Both the position numbers and the translations under genes were made by a program. The notes beneath the pieces were generated by a model, which was not told where the DNA came from, did no database searches, and saw only the letters and a program-made list of their open reading frames with translations. From Cristatella mucedo (Eukaryota > Bryozoa > Phylactolaemata > Cristatellidae): a stretch of DNA of 64,000 nucleotides. Of the stretch, positions 47,330 through 57,424 are shown piece by piece. Location of the stretch: positions 4,875,501 through 4,939,500 of the forward strand of contig WPIO01000019.1 of the NCBI GenBank assembly GCA_009760855.2. Direction: 5' to 3'. Numbering within the stretch: the first letter of the stretch is position 1; each line of letters begins with the position of its first letter.

Positions 47330-48294
47330 TGTGAAGGCAACGAGCCTTGCGCTCAGACAGCGAGCACAATGGCGGCGCAGGAGCAATCGCGCTCGGTACG
47401 AACAGCCCGGCAATTTAGCACACATAAAACGGCCATAGGCGCTGACCACCGCCATAGCCGCGGTCAACATCCGGATACGGGGACCACGCGGCGATCGATG
47501 GCACACGCGTCGGGCGCTCGCTTGGCGGCGACGGTGGTGCCGCCGCGCGCCGCCGGCCTGTAAGTCAGCCAACGGCAGCCAGCTGCCGGGCGCTGTTCCA
47601 GTCAGATTCGCTCGAGCAGCGGATTAGCGAGAGGCGAACGTGACGCGTCCAATTCGCGCCTTCCGACTTCAGCTCAATCGTTGCCTCCAGCTTCTGTCCA
47701 CCACTACCAACTTTGAATGCCGCCTCTCATCGAAAAAGCAGTGTCGAGCTATTTATTTTACGTACGTCAGCTGAGACTCCGTTTTCGGCGGTTGACCACT
47801 GAGTGCGCTCAGCATTGGCCGTTGAATGCTGAGCGCAAACTCGAAGCCTGCTGGCAAATAGATATTTGTTTATGTGCTTCAGCATCAGTGCCGCCTCGGC
47901 CTTACGGTGTGCGGTCGTCTGCTGCCACAACCATTGTCTGATTGGTTGTTCTCTGCTTCTGCCTCCCGACCGCCGGCGCTGGGCTACTCAGCAATGGCAG
48001 CCAAGCACAGATGCAGTAAACGGCCAAGAGAGAAGCGGAGAGCGAGCGAAATTCGCGACCCCAATCTCACTGAGAGCTACGCAAGGGAACGGCAGGAGGA
48101 CCGCGCTATTATCCGACCAATTTCGAGAAGCGGAAGTAACAGAACCGATCACTACACCGTTGCGACTACCGAGAAATTTCCCTAAATTCCGTGCGCATCG
48201 TCACCACGATATATTGCAGCAACGAGACTGTCACAGTCACTTGGTAGCTCGCGGTGTTTCGTGTCCAGCGTCCACCATTCTCAATTCCTTGGAG

Positions 48295-48295
<1 letters not shown>
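47330..48295. other. No proven gene; possible first exon at 47369
   Basis: GC-rich DNA. An ATG in a good context (ACAATGG) at 47369 opens 64 codons that end exactly at a GTAAGT at 47561, the look of a first coding exon. But the peptide has no known motif and the opposite strand is also open, so it is only a candidate. Confidence 0.2.
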
Positions 48296-48296
<1 letters not shown>

Positions 48297-48348
<52 letters not shown>

Positions 48349-48351
48349 GTG
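48297..48351. repeat. (TG)n microsatellite
   Basis: About 26 TG units with one CG change near its end. Confidence 0.97.
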
Positions 48352-48479
48352 AATTATATGCCATTCACATTTAGCTGGAGCTGCTCAGATCTCTGGCATG
48401 CGGACATGTTTTTTCCCAGACGCTTCATCTTCAACACTGCTTTATATAATTATATAATCTCATACTTGAAATAAATTAT

Positions 48480-48640
48480 GTAATACAAATATAATTCATT
48501 TATATAGCGCCCCAAGAGAACTTAATCTCTATTCAGGCGCTTCGCATATACCTCGGGGCTCGAGCCCACGACCTCAGCCAGACCTTGGTCGGGGAGAGCA
48601 CCCTATCCGCTGGACCAAACCAGCTCGGCATTTGATTGGT
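48480..48640 (-). mobile_element. SINE2 copy, near full length
   Basis: Read on the minus strand: GCCGAGCTGGTTTGGTCCAG (A box), GACCAAGGTCTGGC, B box GGGCTCGAGCCCC, GAGGTATATG, AAGCGCCTGAAT, AGAGATTAAGTTCTCT, GGGGCGCTATATAAATG. The best SINE2 reference in the window. Confidence 0.88.
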
Positions 48641-48772
48641 CACAACGATACCGCCTTGCCAGAGTCTGTTTGCACTAATTCTATGAACGTATCGTCAGTC
48701 TTACGACTACCGACTACAGATACGTACGCTGCTAATTGGACGCGGACGCGCCGAGCTAGCACTCGGCTAGCG

Positions 48773-48877
48773 CGCTGCCCCTGCTGCAGGCAGGCCGCCG
48801 CCGTCTTGCGGCCGTCGCGGACGTCCTGCGGACACTGCCGCCGCACTCTGCACCGCCGCGAGAGCGAGCCATCAAAT
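48773..48877. repeat. Duplicated GC-rich block, copy 1
   Basis: About 105 bp, near-identical to 50061-50172: both share CGCCGTCTTGCGGCCGTCGC and GGACGTCCTGCGGACACTGC and end CGAGCCATCAA. On the minus strand both read CPQDVRDGRKTA.AC. It is an unknown repeat family or a duplicated exon. Confidence 0.7.
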
Positions 48878-48894
48878 TAACATCTTTTGGTGAT

Positions 48895-49335
48895 CAGGCC
48901 TTAAGTTCATATGCATCGGAAGCCACTTCTGACTTCTGTCACCACCTTCAATGACTTTGCTCCATGAAAGTCTCAGCCAAAGACGTATCTGTTCCGGTTA
49001 GCGTTTCCTGTGTCCCGGTAAATGCGTGCTATACGTGCTTACTTGTGCTCGATTCGGTGCGTGTTGCTAATCAGGGATCCTACTAACCGGTGGTCATGAG
49101 TGTCTTCATGTTTGCTTTAGCATGAAGGCCTAAGCACGATACTAGTTTGCTTTTTCTTGCTTGTCTAAACATGATACCATGCATTCATCTATCCTTGGTT
49201 TATTGCTGCTCTAACTGTGAGTTGTAAGGGCCTGGATTTAGATTTAACTCTCTTTGGACGCTTGATAAATGACGCATTAATACTATTGCTGCTATGATAA
49301 AGTGAGAAAAAGCTGTTAATAGATTCATGGACGTC
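48895..49335 (+). mobile_element. LINE C 3' fragment
   Basis: Codons for the end of an ORF (thumb-like: GACGTATCTGTTCCGGTTAG), the 3' UTR (CTAACCGGTGGTCATGAGTG) and a tail GGCCTGGATTTAGATTTAAC...CTCTTTGGACGC. It is collinear with 51220-51560 but not with LINE A or B. Confidence 0.65.
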
Positions 49336-49382
49336 CTCGGGTGAGTTCTGGCCTTCAAACACTAAAACTAACGTCGACCCTT

Positions 49383-49550
49383 CAACGACCTCATTTATAA
49401 AGCCACAGAAGAGCCTTTGCGGCTTTCACTCCGTCGCAGATGCCAATAAAGAATTCCCTACTGCGGGACTCGAACCCACGACATGGATTGTGAAATTTCA
49501 GCGCCCAATCGCTTGTCTAGCGGACCCTGGTGGCTGGCGTAACCAGCCAT
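49383..49550 (-). mobile_element. SINE1 copy, diverged
   Basis: Antisense SINE1 with B-box complement GGACTCGAACCC and CACGACATGG; the 5' head is altered. Confidence 0.7.
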
Positions 49551-49554
49551 TAGC

Positions 49555-50640
49555 CACCAGGTGGCCCCTCGCGCGAGACGTCGCGCGCGGCGCTACGTGC
49601 GGCGATCGGCGCTCGGCCGCGCGAGCAGCGGCACCCGCCCCGACTCCGACCGAGGCTCGCACCAGCAGCGGTGGCGGCGGCAGCAGCGGAAACGGCGGCG
49701 GCGGCGGAAGCTTCGATGGCAGCTCGCGCGGCACGGGCTCGAAAAGCGGACGGCTGCGACTAAGCGGCTCCGACGCGAGCGCCACCGAAAATCCGAGACG
49801 GAGAGCGTAGCGCGCCCGTAAATGGGCCGGCGGCAGCAGCAGAGCGAGGCTGTCGCTAGGTCCCGACGCGGCGTCGGCGAATCTCGAGCGCGCCGCGCGC
49901 ACCCGCCGAGAGGCTGCCGCGAGGACTTCCCGACCGACGCTCCAATCGAGCGACGCGCGACGCGCGCGGACGGCGGCGGCAGCTTCAGCTTCGGCAGAGC
50001 AGCTTCGGACGGCTCGGCGAGTCGCAGTCGCCGGCTGCGATCGCTGCTACGCGGACGCGCGCGCGCTGCCCCTGCGGCCGGCAGGCCACCGCCGTCTTGC
50101 GGCCGTCGCGGACGTCCTGCGGACACTGCGCGCCGCCGCACTCTGCGCCGCCGCGCGAGCGAGCCATCAACTTCCGTCTGCCCACCGCTGCAAGTGTGCA
50201 CCTGCTCCTCCGGTGGGTAAACCGTCATCGTCGTCGGCGCGTCTTCGCTGCACGAGCCATTGTCTCGTGGCTCCCTCGCTCGTTCTCTCTCCGAAGCCCG
50301 TCGCGGCCGTGGCTCCTCGCTCTATCCGCTCCGCTCGCGATAGCCCCGGCGGTTAATTGGATGCGCGGCGTCCGAGCGGCTGCGCCCGGTCGACTATGCG
50401 CACGGATCGTACGCCAAAGGGCGCTGCGCTGGCTTCAGCGCTTCATGCTCGCATGCGCAGCCGCAGACAGCTGCAGACGCGTCGCCAGCGGTGCGCAGCC
50501 GGAGGCAATGGCGAGGACGGCTATGCGACCCGCTGTCGGTGCCCTGCCGGCGTCTACGCGTCGCTCGTGACCCGTCGCGCCGGGGGCCCTCAAAAGCCCG
50601 AAGTCTTCTGGGCCGCAATTGTAGTCAGGAGGCGGAAAGG
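49555..50640. other. CpG-rich block, possible gene start, unproven
   Basis: Very GC-rich. A plus frame ending at 49810 is Gly/Ser-rich (SSGGGGSSGNGGGGGSFD), and a 211-codon minus frame also exists. Composition alone can explain both. No known domain, promoter motif or splice pair was fixed. Confidence 0.3.
50061..50172. repeat. Duplicated GC-rich block, copy 2
   Basis: The partner of 48773-48877 in the same orientation, about 1.29 kb away, with scattered substitutions and a small insertion (GCGCGCC). Confidence 0.7.
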
Positions 50641-51190
50641 TTTTGATATGTTGCATTGTCGAACATTTTCCTTGCGTATTCTTTCTCGTTCTAAGTCGTC
50701 TCCGCGCGCGCTCTCAGCCTCGTGCAGCGAGGCAACGCAGTCAACGAAAACTAAAGCTGCATGTAAAAAATCTTGGAATAATCTTGTACTAACAGTTACA
50801 AAAGGTTAAAAGCTTTCCATGCTACGTAGTACTGTTAGAGCTTCCCAGCTCCCAAAGAGTATCCTAGCCGGAGCTCTGTTCACAGGAAATCAACAACAAC
50901 AACACGTAGCGTTCGCTAAACACGTGCCTCACAATCACGAGCCAACGGTGAAGGACGTTTGTCTTGCAGTTCTAGGCGTGCCAGTAAGCCAAAATATGGA
51001 TGAGTAAAGAGATGTTTGTAGTGTTACCTCGAAAGTACAGTCACGATGAGTGGCAGAAATGTCAGCACAGAAAATTTAATAATTTGCGTATGCATGCATA
51101 ACATTTGCTTTAAAAGTCAAAATTGAACACTGAATGGCGCACTCAATTATGAAATAGTGATGGGGAGACTTTTGATCGTCGTAGTTGAGC
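50641..51190. other. No recognised gene or repeat
   Basis: Plain AT-richer DNA. Confidence 0.4.
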
Positions 51191-51194
51191 TACA

Positions 51195-51562
51195 TATGTT
51201 GCCAACAATGACCTTGCATACGTTAGGTCTCAGTTGAAGACGCATCTCTTCCGGTCAACTTTCACATCGACCCGGTGAACTGATCTTGTTTCGTTCCGGT
51301 GTGCATCACGTGCATATCCGTGCTCGGTTCAACGCAGGCCACTTGCTAAAGTTATTACTAACCGGTGACCATGGATGACTTCATGTTTGCTTTAGCATGC
51401 CAGCCAAAGCCGAGGCATAACACTTGTTCGCTTGCGTATGATTGATACCATGCACGCCACTAACTCCTGGGTATTGATTCTCTTGCAGCGGAGTTTTTTT
51501 AAGCGCCTGGATGTAGAGATTCTGTTCTCTTAGGACGCTATGCAAGCGATCTATTTATTATT
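51195..51562 (+). mobile_element. LINE C 3' fragment
   Basis: The same family as 48895: CAGTTGAAGACGCATCTCTT, ACTAACCGGTGACCATGGAT and the tail AAGCGCCTGGATGTAGAGAT, TCTGTTCTCTTAGGACGCTA, ending in ATTTATTATT. The tail is close to the SINE2 tail. Confidence 0.7.
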
Positions 51563-51604
51563 TACATTTCAATGCCGTGGAGATTATCTTTCAGAGATAA
51601 CTTT

Positions 51605-52074
51605 CAGAGATACTACCCCATCAGGCAAAGCATCGTACCACTCGCTTTTCGGAATCCAACAGTCTAGAAATACCTCGTACAAACCTTAAATCCTTTGGAG
51701 ACCGTGCATTTAGCTCGTATGCTCCCACAGCCTGGAACTCCCTCCCAACCTGCATCAGAACATCCCCTGACCTGACCACATTTAAAAGAAACTTAAAAAC
51801 ATACCTATTTAGGACAGTATTTAGTGGGTCCTTGTGATTCGTCCTCGATGTGCTTATGCGTGCTGACACTGTTCATGCTGCCACTAACCACATTTGCATG
51901 CTGACCCAGTGCATGTAACCCCTAACCATGTTATTCATTTTGTTTGTTTTTCAAGCATGATTTTACTTACTATTCTATTGCGTATCACTTTGCAGCAAAT
52001 GTAAAGCGCCTAGAAAGAGATTAAGTTCTCTGAGGGCGCTTTATCAAGTGCAATATATTATTATTATTATTATA
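51605..52074 (+). mobile_element. LINE A 3' fragment
   Basis: RT C-terminal remnant, 3' UTR, hairpin tail (AAGCGCCTAGAAAGAGATTA ... GGGCGCTTTATCAAGTG) and (ATT)n at 52059-52072. Confidence 0.85.
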
Positions 52075-52564
52075 TCTCTCATGTGTGGAACGAATAAATG
52101 CTTAGAGTCTGACGGGGACAGTGTGCAGCCTCGGTGACGGGGACAGTGTGCTGCCTCGGTGACCGTCTGCTGCCACTCGATGATTCATTGCGATTGCTGA
52201 GCCTTTGCTCAGCTACGCGCTTACATACGCGGTCTTCTATTTTAAAATTGTATTTATCAACAATTTTTGGATGCATGCTAGTTTTTTATTAGCCTCACGC
52301 GCGTGCGCGTGTACTATTCGTGTACCTGCGAGTATCGGTAAGCGTATCCGTTCGTGCACGCGTGCACTCATTTAAGCGCATGCTTGTGAGCGCGCGTGCC
52401 CGCGCGCACCCAGGAATGCGCTGCTCGTATTTACATATTTACATGTTAGCTCTTGCTCAGCGCCTTGTTTCAAGCGGAGCGAGATTTGGCAGAGTTACCT
52501 GAGAAAGGAGAGCCACGGTCGTTCTTCATCACTCGCTGCCCAGTATAACCAGGTTGTCGGAGCA

Positions 52565-52566
<2 letters not shown>

Positions 52567-52644
<78 letters not shown>

Positions 52645-52781
52645 TACCCTTACTCTCACTCTCACTCTCTCTCTCACTCTCTCTCTTTCCCTCTCTTTCT
52701 CTCTCTCTCTCTATCTATCTCTTTCTCTCTCTCTCTCTCTCTTTTCTCTCTCTCTCTCTCTCTCTATCTCTTTCTCTCTCT

Positions 52782-52818
<37 letters not shown>

Positions 52819-52834
52819 TTCTCTCTCTTTTCTC

Positions 52835-52913
<79 letters not shown>

Positions 52914-53028
52914 TTCCCTCTTTCTCTCTCTTTCTCTCTCTTTCTCTCTCTTTCTCTCTCTCTCACTTTTCTCTCTCACCCTTTCTCTCTTTATCTCTCT
53001 CTTTCTCTCTCGCTCTCTCTTTCTATTT
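52567..53028. repeat. (CT)n-rich tract, 460 bp
   Basis: Pure CT at 52567-52638 and 52843-52904 with TTTCTC and CTAT variants between. The polypyrimidine strand could form triplex DNA. Ser-Leu ORFs over it are artefacts. Confidence 0.97.
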
Positions 53029-53432
53029 GTGCTGCTTCCATCAGTCTCTCAGTTGCGCGGGAAATGCAATCGCCTCCGCACAAGAACTTTCCATCCGACG
53101 CTTGTTGTTTTCTTGTCAGCTGAGCACGGCCGGACGGCGACTGCCAGCCAGACGGAGGAGTTCGCCGCTACTCGATGGAATGGTTCGAATCAAGGCCGCG
53201 AGCGGAACGCAGAGCATGCTGCATGCAGCTCGTGCGCGTGCGTACCTGTGTGGCTCTAGGGGTGGTGCTGAAGCTTTCAAATTACTACTCAACGAGATCA
53301 ACCGAAGCACGATTGTGAAATATCGATGACCAGCTGTGCCGTCAGTACATATGCGGTTGGCTGCGCGAACACTGCACACGTCTGAACATAGGGTCGGAGG
53401 TTATGACTGCGTAGGTACGACCAACCGAGTGA

Positions 53433-53568
53433 CTTACGTCCCGATCGGACCCAGGGGTAAGGTGCTCGCCTTTAACGACCGAGGTCATCGTGGGTTCGAG
53501 CCCGGTGGCATACGTCAAGCGCCTGAATAAAGAGTAAGCTCTCTCGGAGCGCTATAGAATGAAGCATT
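53433..53568 (+). mobile_element. SINE2 copy
   Basis: ACCCAGGGGTAAGGTGCTCG, B box GGGTTCGAGCCC, GGTGGCATACG, AAGCGCCTGAATAAAGAGTA and CTCTCGGAGCGCTATAGAAT. Confidence 0.8.
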
Positions 53569-53687
53569 TTCCAAAAATGTTTGGCGATTAGCGGCGCACT
53601 GAGCTACGTACTGGTGGCATGGTACTCTCGGGCGAGCTAAAATGGTTCGCGTTTCTCGCTTGGTATGCGCTTAGCTCCGCGCTAGAC

Positions 53688-53820
53688 CTCCTCCTCCTCC
53701 TCCTCCTCCTCCTCCTCCTCCTCCTCCTCCTCCTCCTCCTCCTCCTCCTCCTCCTCCTCCTCCTCCTCCTCCTCCTCCTCCTCCTCCTCCTCCTCCTCCT
53801 CCTCCTCCTCCTCCTCCTCC
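53688..53820. repeat. (CTC)n trinucleotide array
   Basis: About 44 uninterrupted units, homopurine/homopyrimidine. Confidence 0.98.
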
Positions 53821-53824
53821 TGGC

Positions 53825-55320
53825 TTTTGTCCGGCGCTCTACTCGCTGGGTAGCGTACGGCCGCGTCGCGTCGCTGTGCGCGTCGATGCTATCGAAGGAG
53901 CCGCTGCGTCGGTAGTGCTACACTAGAGCTTGCCTCGGCCGACCCATTCGGAAGTCATGCTCTTTCGCACTTACCGCGCAGTTACCTTGCAGTGAAGGCC
54001 TCGCCACCGGCCCATTTCGTCAGACTTGGGCTTGCTGCGCTGGCGGCTGCGCGAAGGCCGAGCGGCTGCGAAAAGGCCGAGCAGCTCCGGCGGCGGCGCC
54101 GTCGCCGCGAATCCGCGCCGCGCGAAACTCGGCGGCGGCGGCGAAATCGCCGGCACGGTCCTCGTTGAATTATGAATCACAGATGGACGCACGCTAAGCT
54201 TGCGCTAAAGAGGAGCCCGCTAAAGAGACGTTGACTTGCTCGACCGCGCGGGAGAGCGCAGTGTGGATAAGGCAAGGCATTTCGGCATTTCGGCGGCATT
54301 TCTGGCCTGTGTGCTATTCCGGGTTAGGCATTCGGGTGGGTGCTTGGCTTCATGGCAAACGCGAGAGCTTTCGAGACGATCCCGGTGGCTGGCGCGCGTC
54401 ACCGCCGAGCGCCAGCCACCACTGCGCCGCCGCGTGCTCTTGCCAGCGTCTGAGACGCGGCAGCCCTGGGGGGGGGCCGCCGCGTCGTCACCGCCAGCGG
54501 GCTTCCACAGGTGCGCCAAGGAAACGCGAGCCTCGATCTGCAAAGAGGCCACGCTTAGGCAAACAGGGCAGCTAAAGTAACCAAACATGTCCCGAACACG
54601 GTTCGAGACGAAATCGCCATAGTCACTGTGTCAGATTTCCCATTCTTGCCGCTGCTGACAATTGTCAAGAGGGCGGTTAATATTGAAAAGCGTGAAAAGC
54701 TGAGCGCTCCTCCCGTGTCGCGCTGTTTGCTCGGCGACGGGCTCGCGCCGTTGACATATTTGCTCAGCGGTAGCAATTCACACGCGAATAGCACGCAGCT
54801 GAGTGTCTTGGAGAAGAATACTGTAAACTGCTCCTCGAGAGCCCCAGAGTACCATCCGCCGAGTGAATCCGGAGCGAGGCTGTAAACTACTACGAGCCCC
54901 GAGTGGTGACGGCGGCGCCGCACGCCGACGCTTGGTGTTCGCCTCGCCCACCTCCGGCCAGCGCCGAGTGCGCCTAAGCCGTCCCAACCCAGCATCAAGC
55001 CGTCGCCGCAGCCGCATCTACTTTGCTGCAACGGCAGCGCCGTCTCTTCGGCACTCGACTGCAGCAGGCGCTTGGCCGACGGACGCGCGCCTGCTGCAGA
55101 GCGGTTCGGGCCTCTACCACCGCACGCCATCCTCGCCCCTCACTCATTCGACGGTAGGAAGGTGCGCCGGCCTGGGAAACACTGCGATACCGCGAATCGC
55201 CTGATCATTTTCTTAGTCTGCATAGTTGAAGCTGTACCAAAAAGTGAATGATTTCTGAGCACAATAATCCGCAGCAGAAAACGTGAGAATATACATAAAT
55301 TTCGCTAGTTTCCCACTAGC
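53825..55320. other. GC-rich DNA, no proven gene
   Basis: CpG-rich at 54.0-54.6 and 54.9-55.1 kb. A minus frame from 54192 ends at a GTAAGT (53975-53970), so a first exon of an unknown minus-strand gene is possible. A 122-codon minus frame (54588-54220) and a 191-codon one (55130-54555) carry no known motif. Confidence 0.25.
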
Positions 55321-55324
55321 TTTA

Positions 55325-55545
55325 AAAATAATAATAATACATTTGATATAGCGCCCTCAGAGAACTCAATCTTTTTCTAGGCACTTTACGTTTGCTGCAA
55401 AGGAAGCACGATGATCGAATGGTTAGTGGTAATAAGTGGTAGCATGCTCAATAAACAGCAAGAATAACATGGCTAGGGGTGATATGCACAGGTTCAGCGT
55501 GCAAGTACGGTTAGTGGTAGCATGCACAGTGTCAGCACGCAAAGA
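55325..55545 (-). mobile_element. LINE A 3' tail and UTR
   Basis: Antisense: AATAATAATAATACATTTG, hairpin complement, GCACTTTACGTTTGCTGCAA and GTTCAGCGTGCAAGTACGG. Confidence 0.8.
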
Positions 55546-55875
55546 AAAGTTGTTGGATCAATGGACCCGGCTTCCAGACGACGCTCCGGCCGCGCATGTT
55601 GACTCGTGCTAATCGCCTCTTTTGGATAAAAACTAGCGCGAAGTGCTCGTTGGACCGTACTTTATTCTGCAGTTAAGATGCTCGGAAATTAATGCTGTAT
55701 AGACAAATTCTGCACCGCCGACTACTAAAACTAACAAAATTCGCGCTCACGGTATTTCTTTCGAACGGTTATTTTTCCATGCGCTCCTTCTCTAGAAATC
55801 AGCGCTCAGTCCGCCTCATTTGGCTGGTATCGAGCAGGTAGGCCCGGTTCGTTTGCGGTAGTGCGCTGCTTTTAC

Positions 55876-56083
55876 GGCGGCGTCGGCGGCGTCGGCGGCG
55901 TCGGCGGCGTCGGCGGCGTCGGCGGCGTCGGCGGCGTCGGCGGCGTCGGCGGCGTCGGCGGCGTCGGCGGCGTCGGCGGCGTCGGCGGCGTCGGCGGCGT
56001 CGGCGGCGTCGGCGGCGTCGGCGGCGTCGGCGGCGTCGGCGGCGTCGGCGGCGTCGGCGGCGTCGGCGGCGTCGGCGGCGTCG
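55876..56083. repeat. (GGCGTC)n hexamer array
   Basis: About 35 almost perfect copies of GGCGTC, CpG in every unit. Frames give Gly-Val-Gly, Asp-Ala-Ala or Pro-Pro-Thr repeats on the two strands; none has gene support. Confidence 0.98.
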
Positions 56084-56089
56084 GTGGCG

Positions 56090-56640
56090 TCGGACTCGAA
56101 GACGCGCAGCGTGGCCCGGGCACTGCTTGCGTGAGCGCCGCGCACATTCCTGACCAGGTGCGCGGTGTGAAATATCCTTTCAGATTGATATCGCTACCCA
56201 TTCACTCGACGTTTGCAAAGGAAACAAATTAGGAGTAAGGGCAATAAACACCGAGATATATACTTTGTATTCACTAGATGTGCCACAATAGCCCACTTAA
56301 TGCATGTTATGGAATAGTCCCTAGAAAACAAACACTCGGGCCATTAAACCTTTGCGTGCCCGGTCGCCCACGTGCTTACCAAATCGGGAATTGTATCGGC
56401 CATCAAATGGCTTCCCAGCTGGGTAAAGAAAAATTATGAACAGTATTTATTTTAAAAACCCACCACGAAGGCGTTCAGCGGCTACGAAGAGCAAACAGCT
56501 TCTGGCTGGGTGCACCTGCACAAAGCGGCTCCATCGCACGTGGTGGAATCCCCTCTGCCGCGACGTCGGTACTTTATTTTTTCGTTTGCGCAAGCTATAG
56601 CTTTCGCCGAGGAACTAACAGGCACTGATTGCGCGCACTC
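56090..56640. other. Mostly unrecognised; candidate 39-nt exon
   Basis: On the minus strand, 56418-56380 is bounded by a strong acceptor (TTTTTCTTTACCCAG) and a donor GTAAGC, 39 nt, two open frames. Too short to identify. Confidence 0.2.
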
Positions 56641-56642
56641 CC

Positions 56643-56965
56643 TTTTTCTCTGTCTCTGTGTCTGTCCTGTGTCTGTCTATGTGTCTGTCTCTGCGTCTGT
56701 CTCTGTATCTGTCTCTGTGTCTGTCTCTGTGTCTGTCTCTGTATCTCTGCGTCTGTCTATGCGTCATTCTCTGTGTCTGCCTCTGTGTCTGCCTCTAAGT
56801 CTGCCTCTAAGTCTGCCTCAAAGTCTGCCTCTAAGTCTGCCTATATGTCTGTTTCGGCATCTGCATCTGTGTATATCTCTGCGTCTGTCTCTGTCTCTGC
56901 CTCTATCTCCGCCTCTGCCAATGTCTTTATGTATCTGTCCCTGTACCTGTTTCTGTATCAAACCG
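56643..56965. repeat. CTGTCT/CTGTGT degenerate array
   Basis: About 320 bp of imperfect 6- and 12-bp units such as GTCTGTCTCTGT, more decayed to the right. Confidence 0.9.
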
Positions 56966-56984
56966 TGAGTCTTAGCCTCTTTGT

Positions 56985-57122
56985 GTAAGGTGCTCGCACT
57001 TCATGACCCATATATTGAGTTCTAGTTCTGCACTAGTAAGTCCTGTATTGCCTGTTGCAATCAGGTGAGGCGATAGCAGCTAGGGCTCTTTTGCCGCGCT
57101 AAAAATGAGGGTTTGTATCAGC
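56985..57122 (+). mobile_element. SINE1 copy, diverged
   Basis: GTAAGGTGCTCGCACTTCATG, a broken B box (GAGTTCTAGTTC), CAGGTGAGGCGATAGCAGCT and GGGCTCTTTTGCCGC. Confidence 0.5.
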
Positions 57123-57176
57123 CGACAGATTTTACTTTACTTTACCTGTCTTTAGCTCTCGCACGCTCGGGCTCTA

Positions 57177-57420
<244 letters not shown>

Positions 57421-57424
57421 AATG

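Noticed and set aside
49490-49810. Gly/Ser-rich plus-strand frame
   Set aside because: It may be a low-complexity exon, but GC-rich composition explains it and no splice or promoter evidence was found.
55816-56232. Gly-Val-Gly, Asp-Ala-Ala and Pro-Pro-Thr ORFs
   Set aside because: Frames of the GGCGTC hexamer array; no start context, splice site or homologue.
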